Positions 28,801 to 37,500 of a stretch of 64,000 bases of DNA are shown one piece after another (position 1 is the stretch's first letter; each line of letters starts with the position of its first letter). The position numbers were made by a program, and so were the translations under genes. The DNA is taken from contig CM062213.1 in NCBI GenBank assembly GCA_031216445.1, forward strand, positions 13,951,501 through 14,015,500. The letters run 5' to 3'. Origin of the DNA: Lateolabrax maculatus (taxonomy: Eukaryota; Chordata; Actinopteri; Acropomatiformes; Lateolabracidae). The notes below the pieces were generated by a model. That model was not told the DNA's origin. It ran no database searches and saw only the letters and a list, made by a program, of their open reading frames with translations.

Positions 28801-31603
28801 AAACATCTTGTGCTGGGCCTAATTACTTCTGCTCCAAGATTACACAGTTTTGACCTTTCTCAGGCTTCCAGCACAGAGCCTGATTGAAAATTAAGGAGGA
28901 CAGCATTGATGTTCCCAGCACTGTTAATTACATTTAACGCAGAACACAGAGGGGCACGACTGTAGCTCTATACTACCCACTAACCGCCTCACTATGTTTA
29001 CATGTAATCTATTAATTGAATTAATTGTACTTAGTTCATGTTTTAATTCTTAATTCTCTCCTCACACCCACCTCAATGGAGTTAGTTCGTTATAATCCAA
29101 TTAAAAAACATTAAGGATTTTTTTCCAGAACACAAAGCAACTGATATTAAGCCCAATAATTAAACTAAATTGCCATTTTGTCTCACTTGTTTATATGCTA
29201 ATTTGATTTGAAAGGACTTTTTGTTTTGCCCTCACAGAATCAGAATCAGACTTTGACTTTATTTACCAAGTACGTGTACAAGAAATTTGTTGTTTGGTTT
29301 TGGTGCAGGTGATAGAGCAACACAGTAGAAAAATATGGCAAAGCAATAAAATAGAAAAATAAGATAAGACAGCTGAAGAAAAACATAAAGAGCATGGCAA
29401 AACAATTGTAAATACTTGTAAACATTATACGATAATATACAAATACACAAATGTGATATATACCACAAAGTAAGTAAGGTTCTGTGTGATGGGTCTTATG
29501 TACATAGTGTGCTAAGATATCAGTAATGTTGTGAGATAAGTCCATTGGTTTAGACAAATAACAAATAAGCAAGTAATGCTTCTGTCCTGCATCTTAATTT
29601 TCTACTAGAAGCAATTAACTTAACTTACTTTCTGTTATTATTGTAAGTTAATTTATAACAATATAATATAACTGAGCAATCTCATTCACACTATTTTCAT
29701 GGCTATTTTTCTGGCTCTGGCATAGAAAGATGATGTCCCGATTCTTAATCCATTTTACAAAGCTCTCACTGGCACGGTTGTTGTTCCCAAAGCTGGCAAT
29801 CAGCACAACACAAGACCTCCCTCAATCTCTGAAAAATCAGAGATGCTGTCAGCTTCGGAGGTCTGACACCCGACTAGTAGACATTTACGGTATTACAGTG
29901 TGACCAATGAACAACGGATTTCTGGAATAGCTGATGGATTGACTGAGCTTCAGGTTAAATGTCATTGGTTGTTGTATAAACTCTCAGTTTAAATACGTGG
30001 GATACAGGCAATTTATTGATAATTCCCATATGAGTAATTCTCAGGCCATAGTGTCATTAAAAAAATGAATGACAAACACAAATGTCATTCATTCATTTTG
30101 TCTCCCAACTGGAGTCTGCATATAAACCTGCTCACTGATTCAGAGCAGTGAGGGCAGATTGAGTTTGCCAGTGTTGGTCTCAGCTGCAATGGGAGAATGT
30201 AAACGCTTCAAAGCAACATAGATGAGAGTTCACCTTGCTGTCTGCCAAGAAAACTGCAAATGTTTTTATGTGACATTGAGCAGATCTGAATATATACATT
30301 GGTAACAGCAGACTTAAGAAATGAGACAGACAAAATAAAATAAGACTGGAATGTGTTTCTTTGCATACTGGAGCAAAGAAGGAACAGGATTAGGAGCTTT
30401 GTTTCACAGTTATTGGATTTTGGCTCTGTGGGAATGGAATTATCCAAACACTGGGAGGAAAGCAAACACTTCCTGTTAATGTGGAAAATATGACCCAGCG
30501 TAAACACATTCGACATGTTAACATAAGCTTCGTAAAGAAGCTCATATCTTCAAAGTCACTGTCATAAAAAAATATTGTTAATCTAAACTTTAGACTAAAC
30601 ACTTTACGTCTGTTCGTGCACTTATGCTTCCTTACTTGCAAAATCAAACTCTCTTCACTGTGACCACAATTATTTTAATTCATCTAAAATGCATCTAAAA
30701 CCCTCAGGACACTCTAATACCAGCAAATACACTACTTTACTATCATCAGTGCTGTATTTGTTGTTATTCTTTATGAAATATATTCAGAATTTAAATTTGA
30801 AATTTAAAATAACCACTGCAGGCAATATAAATGCAGGTTTGACATTAACTCGTTTGTGTAAAAAATAAAAACCTACCTACAAATTCAGAAGGATTGACAC
30901 CCAACGGGCCTCACAGATCAGCCAGGTAATGTGGGCATTAGGGAGGTGAAACTAAATTAGATATGTTTGATTCCACAGCACCCAAAGTACTCATGAGCAA
31001 ACCACTAAATCCCCAAACTGCTTCAGTGGAGCTGCTCTGTGGCAGTAGAGGAGTGAGGCTGAACTGCCTGGGCAGCTCCCATGGGGTGAATGAGTGCAAC
31101 TGCCTGAACGTGGCGCAGAGCGCTGATGGGTTTTAAGAAAATGTCAACCTCACCCCTGCTAATGAGCTGTCGAGAGTGTGCGTGCTATAACTGACCTGTA
31201 TCTCCTCGTAAGCCTCGTCAATAGTGGTTACTTGGTGCTGCTCGTGTAGCGCCGGCTCGTCGCAGAAGAAGCACACCAGACTTTTGTCTGTGAGGCAGAA
31301 GAGCTTGACCTTCTCGTGGTCCTTGCAGGGGTAGGAGCTCCTCTGGGCGTTGAGGATGGCGTCCAGTGGGAAGGCCGAGTAGCGCTCCACTATGTTGGAC
31401 AACTTGAGACTCGGCGAGAGGAGAGGATCGGTGAAGGTCCTGCGGCACTCGGGGCAGTCCCGTGTTCCGTGGTGCTCCTGCCTGCTCCAGTGCTCGGTGA
31501 TACACTTTCTGCAGAAGTAGTGCTCACAGCCGAAGCTGACGGGGTCCTGGTATATGCTGAGGCAGATGGAACAGAGGAGCTCGTCCTTCAGACAACAAGC
31601 CAT
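4256..31603 (-). CDS. trim62: TRIM62 E3 ubiquitin ligase, complete 5-exon coding region
   Basis: Tripartite-motif RING-type E3 ubiquitin ligase; in mammals TRIM62 (DEAR1) is linked to epithelial polarity and innate signalling. Coding exons, in transcript order: 31603-31196, 12276-12181, 9377-9121, 7755-7640, 4806-4256. They total 1428 nt, or 475 residues plus stop, which is the length I recall for human TRIM62. All introns are GT-AG, and the phases (0, 0, 2, 1) keep one open frame. Domain order: RING (C11, C14, C26, H28, C31, C34, C50, C53), B-box 2 (C93, H96, C103, D106, C111, C114, H120, H123), coiled coil from about 137 to 235, linker, PRY-SPRY from about 292 to 475. The start is the ATG directly before the conserved ACCLKDELLCSIC stretch; an in-frame ATG-like start two codons upstream is not needed. 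Intron 1 is about 18.9 kb. I found no convincing minus-strand poly(A) signal in the first 1.3 kb after the stop, so the 3' UTR end is not assigned. Confidence 0.95.
6583..6599. repeat. 17-bp poly(G) run
   Basis: Uninterrupted G tract in trim62 intron 4. On the transcribed (minus-strand) RNA it is a C tract. Likely unstable in length and error-prone in assembly. Confidence 0.95.
7087..7540. mobile_element. Imperfect palindromic MITE-like element in trim62 intron 4
   Basis: Two long inverted arms flank a spacer of about 90 bp. The left arm includes GGAAACAGGGGGAAACCGCT, CCAAAGGTAACAAAACTACC and AGCACCTCTAAAGCTCGCT (about 7157-7230). The right arm includes AGTGAGCTTTAGAGGTGCTG, TTTTGTTACCTTTGGACAGA and AGCTGTCCCCCTGTTTCCAG (about 7336-7410). 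Outer parts extend to an 'AACAGTTACACATTTTGG'-like left end and a right end near 7540. I recognise this as an abundant non-autonomous element in percomorph genomes. No coding capacity; exact termini and target duplication not resolved. Confidence 0.7.
7640..7755 (-). CDS. trim62: trim62 coding exon 4: linker before SPRY
   Basis: 116 nt, entering in phase 2 and leaving in phase 1. Acceptor GTCCCAG|AATTAA, donor TCACCAG|GTATGT. It encodes RIKGKIHETNLTYEDFPTSK, then a stretch ending LLFQDISP, which is the conserved linker between coiled coil and PRY-SPRY in TRIM62. A palindromic MITE begins about 100 bp downstream of the donor. Confidence 0.92.
7756..9120 (-). other. trim62: trim62 intron 3
   Basis: AT-rich, about 1.4 kb. 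I see no gene or clear repeat. An 11-bp inverted pair (TGCAGAAACAT near 8141, ATGTTTCTGCA near 8216) is present but weak. Confidence 0.8.
9121..9377 (-). CDS. trim62: trim62 coding exon 3: main coiled coil
   Basis: Encodes about residues 169-254. The acceptor follows a run of T on the minus strand (TTTTTTTTCAG|TCC) and the donor is GAGAG|GTGCTT, leaving phase 2. It begins SSAKSLRATIGDAFERL and carries the MLEELEMDTARKLADIEH and QILQERLNETGRHDF heptads, which form the antiparallel dimer in TRIM proteins. Confidence 0.93.
10442..10478. repeat. (GGA)n microsatellite
   Basis: Twelve perfect GGA units in trim62 intron 2. They create a spurious poly-Glu open frame on the plus strand. Confidence 0.97.
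10765..11060. repeat. Probable dispersed fish repeat
   Basis: Blocks such as AAGGGAAAATCCACCAATGT, TGCTTCAAAGTGTGTTTACA, TTCTGTGGCTCCAGAGGGAG and GGGTGTGGAGTTAGAAAGAA recall an interspersed repeat seen in many teleost introns. No second copy is in this window, so the call rests on recognition only. Confidence 0.4.
12181..12276 (-). CDS. trim62: trim62 coding exon 2: first part of coiled coil
   Basis: Exactly 96 nt (32 codons), phase 0 at both ends, acceptor TTGCAG| and donor ACCAAG|GTACCG. It encodes a charged heptad-like segment starting REMKEQLATLQD and ending RQLTETK, matching the short 32-residue exon of mammalian TRIM62. It lies about 19 kb from exon 1 and about 2.8 kb from exon 3. Confidence 0.93.
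13165..13282 (+). repeat. Dispersed fish repeat, 'AGCATGCTAACATGCTGATG' type, copy B
   Basis: Plus-strand blocks TGATGCTGTACTTAGGCACAG, TGCTTTGAGCTAAATGCTAAC, ACATGCTGGGTTTTAGCAGG and CCATGTTCACCATTTTATCC are the reverse complement of copy A at 745-895. Lies in trim62 intron 1. Confidence 0.65.
16362..16530. mobile_element. MITE end fragment (Harbinger-like type)
   Basis: GGGTGCTTTCCCACCTACCC then TGTTTGGTTTGCTTCAGTCA, TTTGTTTGGGCTTGTGTGAA and CCGGGCCGAGATCGCCTGAA. It resembles the 'GTGCTTTCACACCTGCC...TTTGGTTTGG' ends of a common fish MITE. No matching far end was found with confidence, so it is probably truncated or diverged. Lies in trim62 intron 1. Confidence 0.45.
27670..27728 (+). repeat. 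Fragment of 'CCAAGTATGTGTACACATACAAGGAATTTG' repeat, copy 1
   Basis: TTGGCCATGTATGCATACAC then ATACAAGGAACTTGACTCCGG corresponds to the inner part of the fish tail repeat whose start is seen at 29236. Same strand as copy 2. Confidence 0.55.
29236..29320 (+). repeat. Fragment of 'AGAATCAGAATCAGACTTTATT' repeat, copy 2
   Basis: CAGAATCAGAATCAGACTTT, TTTATTTACCAAGTACGTGT, ACAAGAAATTTGTTGTTTGG and TTTTGGTGCAGG match the common fish repeat that reads AGAATCAGAATCAGCTTTATTGGCCAAGTATG. The tail of a non-LTR element is a plausible origin. Confidence 0.6.
31196..31603 (-). CDS. trim62: trim62 coding exon 1: RING finger and B-box 2
   Basis: Encodes residues 1-136. All eight RING zinc ligands are present in C3HC4 spacing (C-x2-C-x11-C-x-H-x2-C-x2-C-x15-C-x2-C), and so are all B-box 2 ligands, so E3 activity should be intact. 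The donor is ATACAG|GTCAGT on the minus strand and the exon ends in phase 0. Translation past the donor (VSYSTH...) diverges from the family, which confirms the junction. Confidence 0.95.
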
Positions 31604-32482
31604 TTGCAAACACGGAGACTGAGCGGCATCTAAGAGGGCAATTCTCTGGAGCGGAGTACACTTGGTTTAATCTTCAAGTGAGTGGTTCACTCCCATGTGG
31701 ATGTTGACTCATGAGATCTTCAGGAATCTTGGGATTTCACCTTAATAGTCACTGTTGAAACATGGAAAATTACAACAATAAGTGGTATAGTAGTCTTAAT
31801 CGTGCATGACCTAATATATTTATAACAAAGAGATCATTAACCTGTAACCTCTTACTTTTGAACTCATGTTAATGCCATTTCACTGAGCTTTCGCCAGAGA
31901 GCAGATGCAATTTAGTTTCACTTTGAGGGCTTCCTCCTTACCTGGCGAAACACCTGAATACGTTGGAGCTTTTACCACAACACTTCCCCACCTTGCTACA
32001 CCCCTTTACCCGACCTCACTGTGGAGGATTTGTTGATTCCCACAGCAAACTGGCCTGCACCAGCCAACAGGGAAACAAGGAGAAAAAAAAAAAAAAAAAA
32101 AAAAACACCTGCAGCGGTATTATCACCGCTGCCGGCTCCCTCCCAACCCGGTGTTCTTCCTCTTCAATTCGTGAAAACCCTCCAAGTGAAAGAAGGTTTC
32201 AACAGCCCGCGCTGAGCTCTTTAATTCTCCCCATCTACCACGACCGGCTTGCGAGCTGGGTTTGTAAACACAACCGAGCCGGGACCACGACACCGCCAGC
32301 CACAGCGGGGGGGGGGTGAGAGAGAGAAAACACTACTTTAACAAGCTCCTTACTCAAACAAACAAAAAACAAAAAAAAAAACAGGCGAATTTCGTGGGAG
32401 CGTGTGAGAGGTAAGGGTGTCTGGATGTGACAGCTGATAATGAAGGGAATGGATAGGAAGTGAGGTAAAAGCCTGAGCTCAC

Positions 32483-32600
32483 CAGACGCTCTCCGTGGCG
32501 ACATCAGCGGCTCCGGTGCTCGAGTGTCTTTCAGGAAGGAGAGCGGCACACAGCGGCAACAGACGCGACCAACTGTGGTGAACGATGGGGGGGTTATGAA
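32483..32600 (-). other. trim62: Putative non-coding first exon and promoter area of trim62
   Basis: About 0.9 kb upstream of the trim62 ATG the minus strand has a strong donor (GAGCGTCTG|GTGAGCTC, boundary at 32483) at the edge of a locally GC- and CpG-rich stretch (about 32100-33100). Possible acceptors before the ATG are CCCTCTTAG (ending near 31631) and CCGCTCAG (near 31617). This would give a 5' UTR intron of about 850 bp. The upstream edge of the exon cannot be read and 32600 is only a bound. Inference from splice motifs and composition. Confidence 0.4.
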
Positions 32601-33817
32601 ACGAAATATTTACCAGATAACCGCAGTTCGTCGATAAATATGTTACCAAAGGGAATATAAGTTCATTTAGATTTAATCTAGGAACTTGGTTTATGTAATG
32701 AGTGAATGTTGTGCTTGAATAATAACAATATAAAGTTTTATCTCATTTCCACAGTGTGCCTCGGACTTCCGTCCCCCCCCTATTCTCCCGTTTAGCGTCG
32801 CTGCATAGCTACCTTCATTACAACAAACAAACACGCTGAAATACACGAACTGCAGCCGGAGCCACGCACGCTTTCACTCAAGACGAAATGCGCGCAGGGA
32901 CTGTCATTCAAACGGACCGCCGGTGTTTCTCTGAAACGTTTTTTATGGGCCGAACGAGAGGAGTCTCCACAGGCTGCAGTGTCCGCCTGCAACCAGCAGG
33001 TGTCCTCAGAAAACGCCGAGTACAGGTGTTGAGCAGGAGCACGTCCACGGCGTACACACCCCAGATCTGAAGCACTGAACTCTCCCCCTCCCGCGTCCAG
33101 CTGATGGAGGCTCCCTCACGAGAATCAATGGGAGAATCGCATGTTAGTGTGTGCGGTGAAATCTGTAATCTTGGTTTGGCTCTTTGGTTTAATCTGCCTC
33201 TTGTGAGTCCCCCAACTGTACGGAAGTGCAGCACTAAATCATTGACAAATGCAGGCATTTCAAATGGAAAGACTGTACATTTTACTCCACTACAGTTTTG
33301 TAAAGCTGTGGTTACTTTGCCCATTTTGATTTTATTTTATAAATAAAACTATACAGAAGTGTACTTAAAGTAGTTATAATTAGCTCCGCAGTAATCAGCT
33401 GCTAACACAGTCATGCATCAGTAGTTATCTAATACAATCATAATAATACATGACAGAACAGACAGGGGCCTTTCTGCTGCCCAGAATACTGTATATTTTG
33501 CTCCTTATACACCTGTACTAAGATTGTGATTGCAGGACCTGTAGTCTGTAGAAATCTTAACATATGAAAAAGTAATCCTCTCACACTAAATTGTATGTTA
33601 ATTGTACGCAATTTTGTAAGTTCACAAGTTACATTTTACAACATATATGGGATATATTTTTATATGGGATGAGTTGGAGGTGGCACCCTTGTAAAGATTG
33701 ATTTTAACATTTGTAATCATATGATGACAACAGACTACATCATAACTTACATTCCTTTATAATTTGCAACGACTTGTACTTGCACTACATCATTAAAGGA
33801 AAGACAATATTCACATC

Positions 33818-33823
33818 TTTATT
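33818..33823 (-). terminator. tnfrsf1b: Candidate poly(A) signal of tnfrsf1b
   Basis: AATAAA on the minus strand, about 205 nt past the tnfrsf1b stop codon. It is the first canonical hexamer I see downstream, so it is the best candidate for 3'-end processing. Confidence 0.45.
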
Positions 33824-34026
33824 TACAGCATGCTATAAAAACATAAAGTGGCAGTTGATGACTTTGATTTTGAAAAAGAATAAAGATTTAAGCTTGTCTT
33901 CTTATCCTCATAAAATCATGCCTTACCTACAAGTGCCTGTTGTGGCCAGTCAAATAGTTTTCGATGTTGTATCACAACATAAAGAAAAAACAAATGGATT
34001 TATCAGTCATTCATGCAGACGAATCT

Positions 34027-34566
34027 TCATGCACTGTAACTTGTACTCTCCTGCACTGACATCAGTGATTGTTTGCCAGCTTCTTGCTGTGGGATGCTAA
34101 AGGACTCCTCTTCCTCTCCAAACGGGAGTTTAGAGTCTACCTGTATCAAGTCTGTGGGCATGACAGACGGTGTCCCTCCAGACCCGTTTCCTATGTGGAA
34201 AGTGATGTTGACGTTGACATGGGGGCTGGTGGTGACGGGGCTGATGATCTGTGGGCTGGTGGGCTGAGAGAAAGAGGAGGAGGAGGAGGAGAACTGTGTG
34301 GGGAGGCTCGGCTGGGGAGTGAAAGGCTCTGTGTTGGAAAGTAAGGTCATGGGCTCTGACAGAGCAGAGTCTGGACTGTGGCGAGCCATGGTGGATTGCA
34401 AAAGCTGCATGGACTCGTAGCTGCTGCTGCCGTCTGTTCTGGTTGAAGTTTCAGTACTTTTACTACACTGACTCTGGTCACTGCAGGCTTCGCTTCCCTC
34501 CACCAGACACTGTTGTTCTGGTGAGGTAATCGTGAATGAAGTGTGCTGGGTTTTGCCCAAATAACC
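34027..34566 (-). CDS. tnfrsf1b: tnfrsf1b coding exon 9: cytoplasmic tail with TRAF-binding region
   Basis: 540 nt, phase 0, acceptor TATTCCAG|GGTTAT, stop TAG-class codon at 34027-34029. Serine-rich tail. Landmarks: a serine run from the (TCC)n stretch at about 34273-34292, VNVNITFHIGNGSGG (aligning with human VNVTCIVNVC), KLPFGEEEESF (aligning with the human TRAF2 site), and a C terminus MSVQESTSYSA that contains a consensus TRAF2 motif S-x-Q-E (residues 493-496). Confidence 0.9.
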   Translation of the reverse strand, partial: GYLGKTQHTSFTITSPEQQCLVEGSEACSDQSQCSKSTETSTRTDGSSSYESMQLLQSTMARHSPDSALSEPMTLLSNTEPFTPQPSLPTQFSSSSSSFSQPTSPQIISPVTTSPHVNVNITFHIGNGSGGTPSVMPTDLIQVDSKLPFGEEEESFSIPQQEAGKQSLMSVQESTSYSA

Positions 34567-37500
34567 CTGGAATAGAAAGCATGAAAAGGTTAATTCTCAG
34601 TATTCTCTATTGTCGAAAATATATGCAATGGTACGCAAGAAGAAAAGCCAAGGAAGACTCACTTTATCAGCACTCTCACAATTCCCATTTGCATCTACTT
34701 TAGGATGAAATCTTTCAGCATCTGGGCAATAAAGCAGAGAGAACATGCAGTAACGGTGAGTAAGGCAGTGAAAATGTGAGACAAACAATTCCTGATAAAG
34801 ATGTTAACAAATAATGGTCATTCTCATTATGCATTTCAAATATATAATATAATGTAGTTACAAGTATAGCTTTTCCACAAAACAACAACATGATTAATGC
34901 ACTTTTTTTATAGGACACAATTACCTTTCTTCCACATTAGTTTACAACAGATCAGCAGAATGATGACGATGATAATGAGTATTAATCCAATGACACTGGC
35001 AATGACTGCAGGTAAGAGAGAGGTAAACACAGACACAACACAGAAGCTGAGTAATGTTGAAACACTAAATAGACTTCATGGTTTCATCATGATGACTGCT
35101 TAGAAACACCAAATCAGTTACTGTACCCAGTGTAATGTCAGTTTCTGAGATTGTTGGCGGGCTTTTTGTTGAGTGGTTGAATGCCGCCTCTGTAACAGAT
35201 GACAGATGGCTGACAGACGTTGAGCCTGCCAGTCCATGTGGAGCCTTGGGGTCTGGGGTTGCAAAGATCATGCTCTTTGGTGTACTTGCAGTTGTGAGCA
35301 CAATTTGAGTGGGAGGCCCTTTTGTTGAGATGCGAGGCTGTGTGCTGGATATATAAGCCTCAGGTTCACACACGGTGTCTGAGGTAGTGTCGCCTTTTTT
35401 AACAACCCTCCCATGACAGCTGGAGAGAAACAGAGAGACAGGTCAAAGATCTGAGCTCCAAACAGCTGTATAGAGATGTGACTTTCCTTCACTCACATTG
35501 TATGAGGCCGACAGGGGTCTTTGTAGGAGACTGTATCCGAGAACGTCCCATCAGGGCACCGTTCACACTTCACATCTGAGTTAGCCGTCCCTGAGAACAA
35601 CACCCTTAAAACTGTTACTTACATACATTACTGAATAAGGGTTTATCCCTAAATTTTAAAATAAAATATGTAAGAATTACATGTATGGTAAACACACAAA
35701 CAGTGACAAATGAAAAATAGCAGGTGCTGTACCTGGCACAGACACTCCCAAACCAGCTCCGCATTGCTTGTACTTCCTACATTCTGTGCAGTACGGATCA
35801 TTAAATCCCATGATACAGTACATCCCCGGCTGGCACCCACACTTGGTCTTTTTGGTAGCGGAGCAGTACTGGGCATACAGCAGACCGTTAGCTGGTTGTA
35901 TGAAGAAAAATAATGTTTTGCATACAGGGGTTATGTGTTGGAAAAATAAAAGCAACAAATAAATAAATAAATTAAAAGAATTACAGTGCAACTCCTGACC
36001 TTGTTTGCATTTAGTACAGGAGAAGCAGTTTGGAGAGTAGTTCATGGCCTCCATGAACTGTCCTCTTGGACATGGCTCACACACAGTCTCAGTAGTCTCA
36101 GTGCATTCTTGTTTCAGTCGCTGTCCTGTTATAATTTATACATGAATGAATCCACGTTAATCCACGTTAGTCACTTTAAATGCATTTTATAACTGTAACT
36201 CTAATATTTTCCACAGACACAAACTTGAAGATTGAGAGATACAGTTCACATTAGTCATCATACACTTTACGCCATAGAACTATGCGGTTATCCTAGTTTG
36301 ACATGGTTTTCCTGGTTAAAATACATCAATCTCATCTTCATGCCTAAAACAGTGTTGTTCATCACAGTCCCAAATAAAATCAGTGTGATACAGACACAAA
36401 ATACTGCCTTACATGTATTTGATGTCAGGGGAGGTTTCATTCCTGAGATGCGCTGTCATTGAATACTTATTATTTTTTTATGCAATTAGATGTGTTAATC
36501 TTTTCCACCAGGGTGCTTGATTGCAGTAAGAGATCGTGGCTATGCGATTTAGTTCACACATTTCACAGCTAAAAGACTTGCTGCTAACCTCCCTCACCCA
36601 CATAGTGGAGAAGTGGGTTGCAAAACAATTAACTCCACACTGAGTGGGAGAGATGAGGTTAGCAGGCACATGAGCTCAAATGATTACAGCAGATTTTATA
36701 GCTATAATCTTGGTAAGAAGAATGGGAAGGTGTGAGGTGGACACATCTGAAGCTCCCAAGGAAAATTAAAGGGATAGAGTGAGGGATAAATATAATTTCC
36801 AATCCCCAACTGTGTGTAGGCAGAAGTGCAGAATGACTTACCTACAGCACTAACCAAGCATTACTTCCAAGGCCAAAGAGCACATCATTAACTAATTACA
36901 TTAGTTTGTGGGGTTACAGGTTATTTTAAGACATATCCACTGTGTAGTATTTCCACACTGTGTGCTACACAAAACTGATCTTGGAAGAAATGAGGCTAAT
37001 GTTAGAAGCTCTGTGCTGCTCTTTATTGGATTTGGAGAAGTTTACACTTCAGCAACCACAGCAATATTACCCAAGACAGTGTCACATTTGTTTTGCCAAA
37101 CATGTTGGTTAGTTCTCATCATACAAGGAATTTGCTGTGGTGTATTGGTGCATAACAATAGGTTCTGTTTGAAAATATGTGTAAGTCTGAGCTTACATTT
37201 TTCATACTAATAATACTAGGACTAACTGGCTTGAAACTGCAGTACAATAAAAATTCAGTTTTTTTATTTCCGTGTCGTCCACATGGTCAATCAACTGGCA
37301 AGAATGCTGACTTTTAGCCTGAGACGTGTCGCTTTAGCCCCAGCCTTTCAGCACTATATATATACTATCATGTATGTAGCCATTAAGGGTATATTTAAGA
37401 CATCTTTTACAGGATGAGTCAGCCGGAGACAGCATTTTCATGGAGCTAAAATCAGCTTAATGAGCTATTTAATTACAGCTGATGCTAATGACGTGAAGGG

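Larger units (their letters stand above)
12277..31195 (-). other. trim62: trim62 intron 1 (18.9 kb)
   Basis: Unusually long compared with the other introns here. Contains repeat copy B (13.2 kb), a MITE fragment (16.4 kb), two tail-repeat fragments (27.7 and 29.2 kb) and small homopolymers. No open frame has recognisable similarity and I see no nested gene. Some blocks, such as 22480-22760, are complex and non-repetitive and might be regulatory. Confidence 0.8.
31604..34026. other. trim62 upstream region and tnfrsf1b 3' flank
   Basis: The right end of trim62 (5' UTR and promoter, CpG-rich at about 32100-33100, with an A-run near 32081-32105) meets the 3' end of tnfrsf1b. Both genes read leftward, head to tail. 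From 33340 to 33800 the sequence is AT-rich with no features apart from the poly(A) signal noted. Confidence 0.6.
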
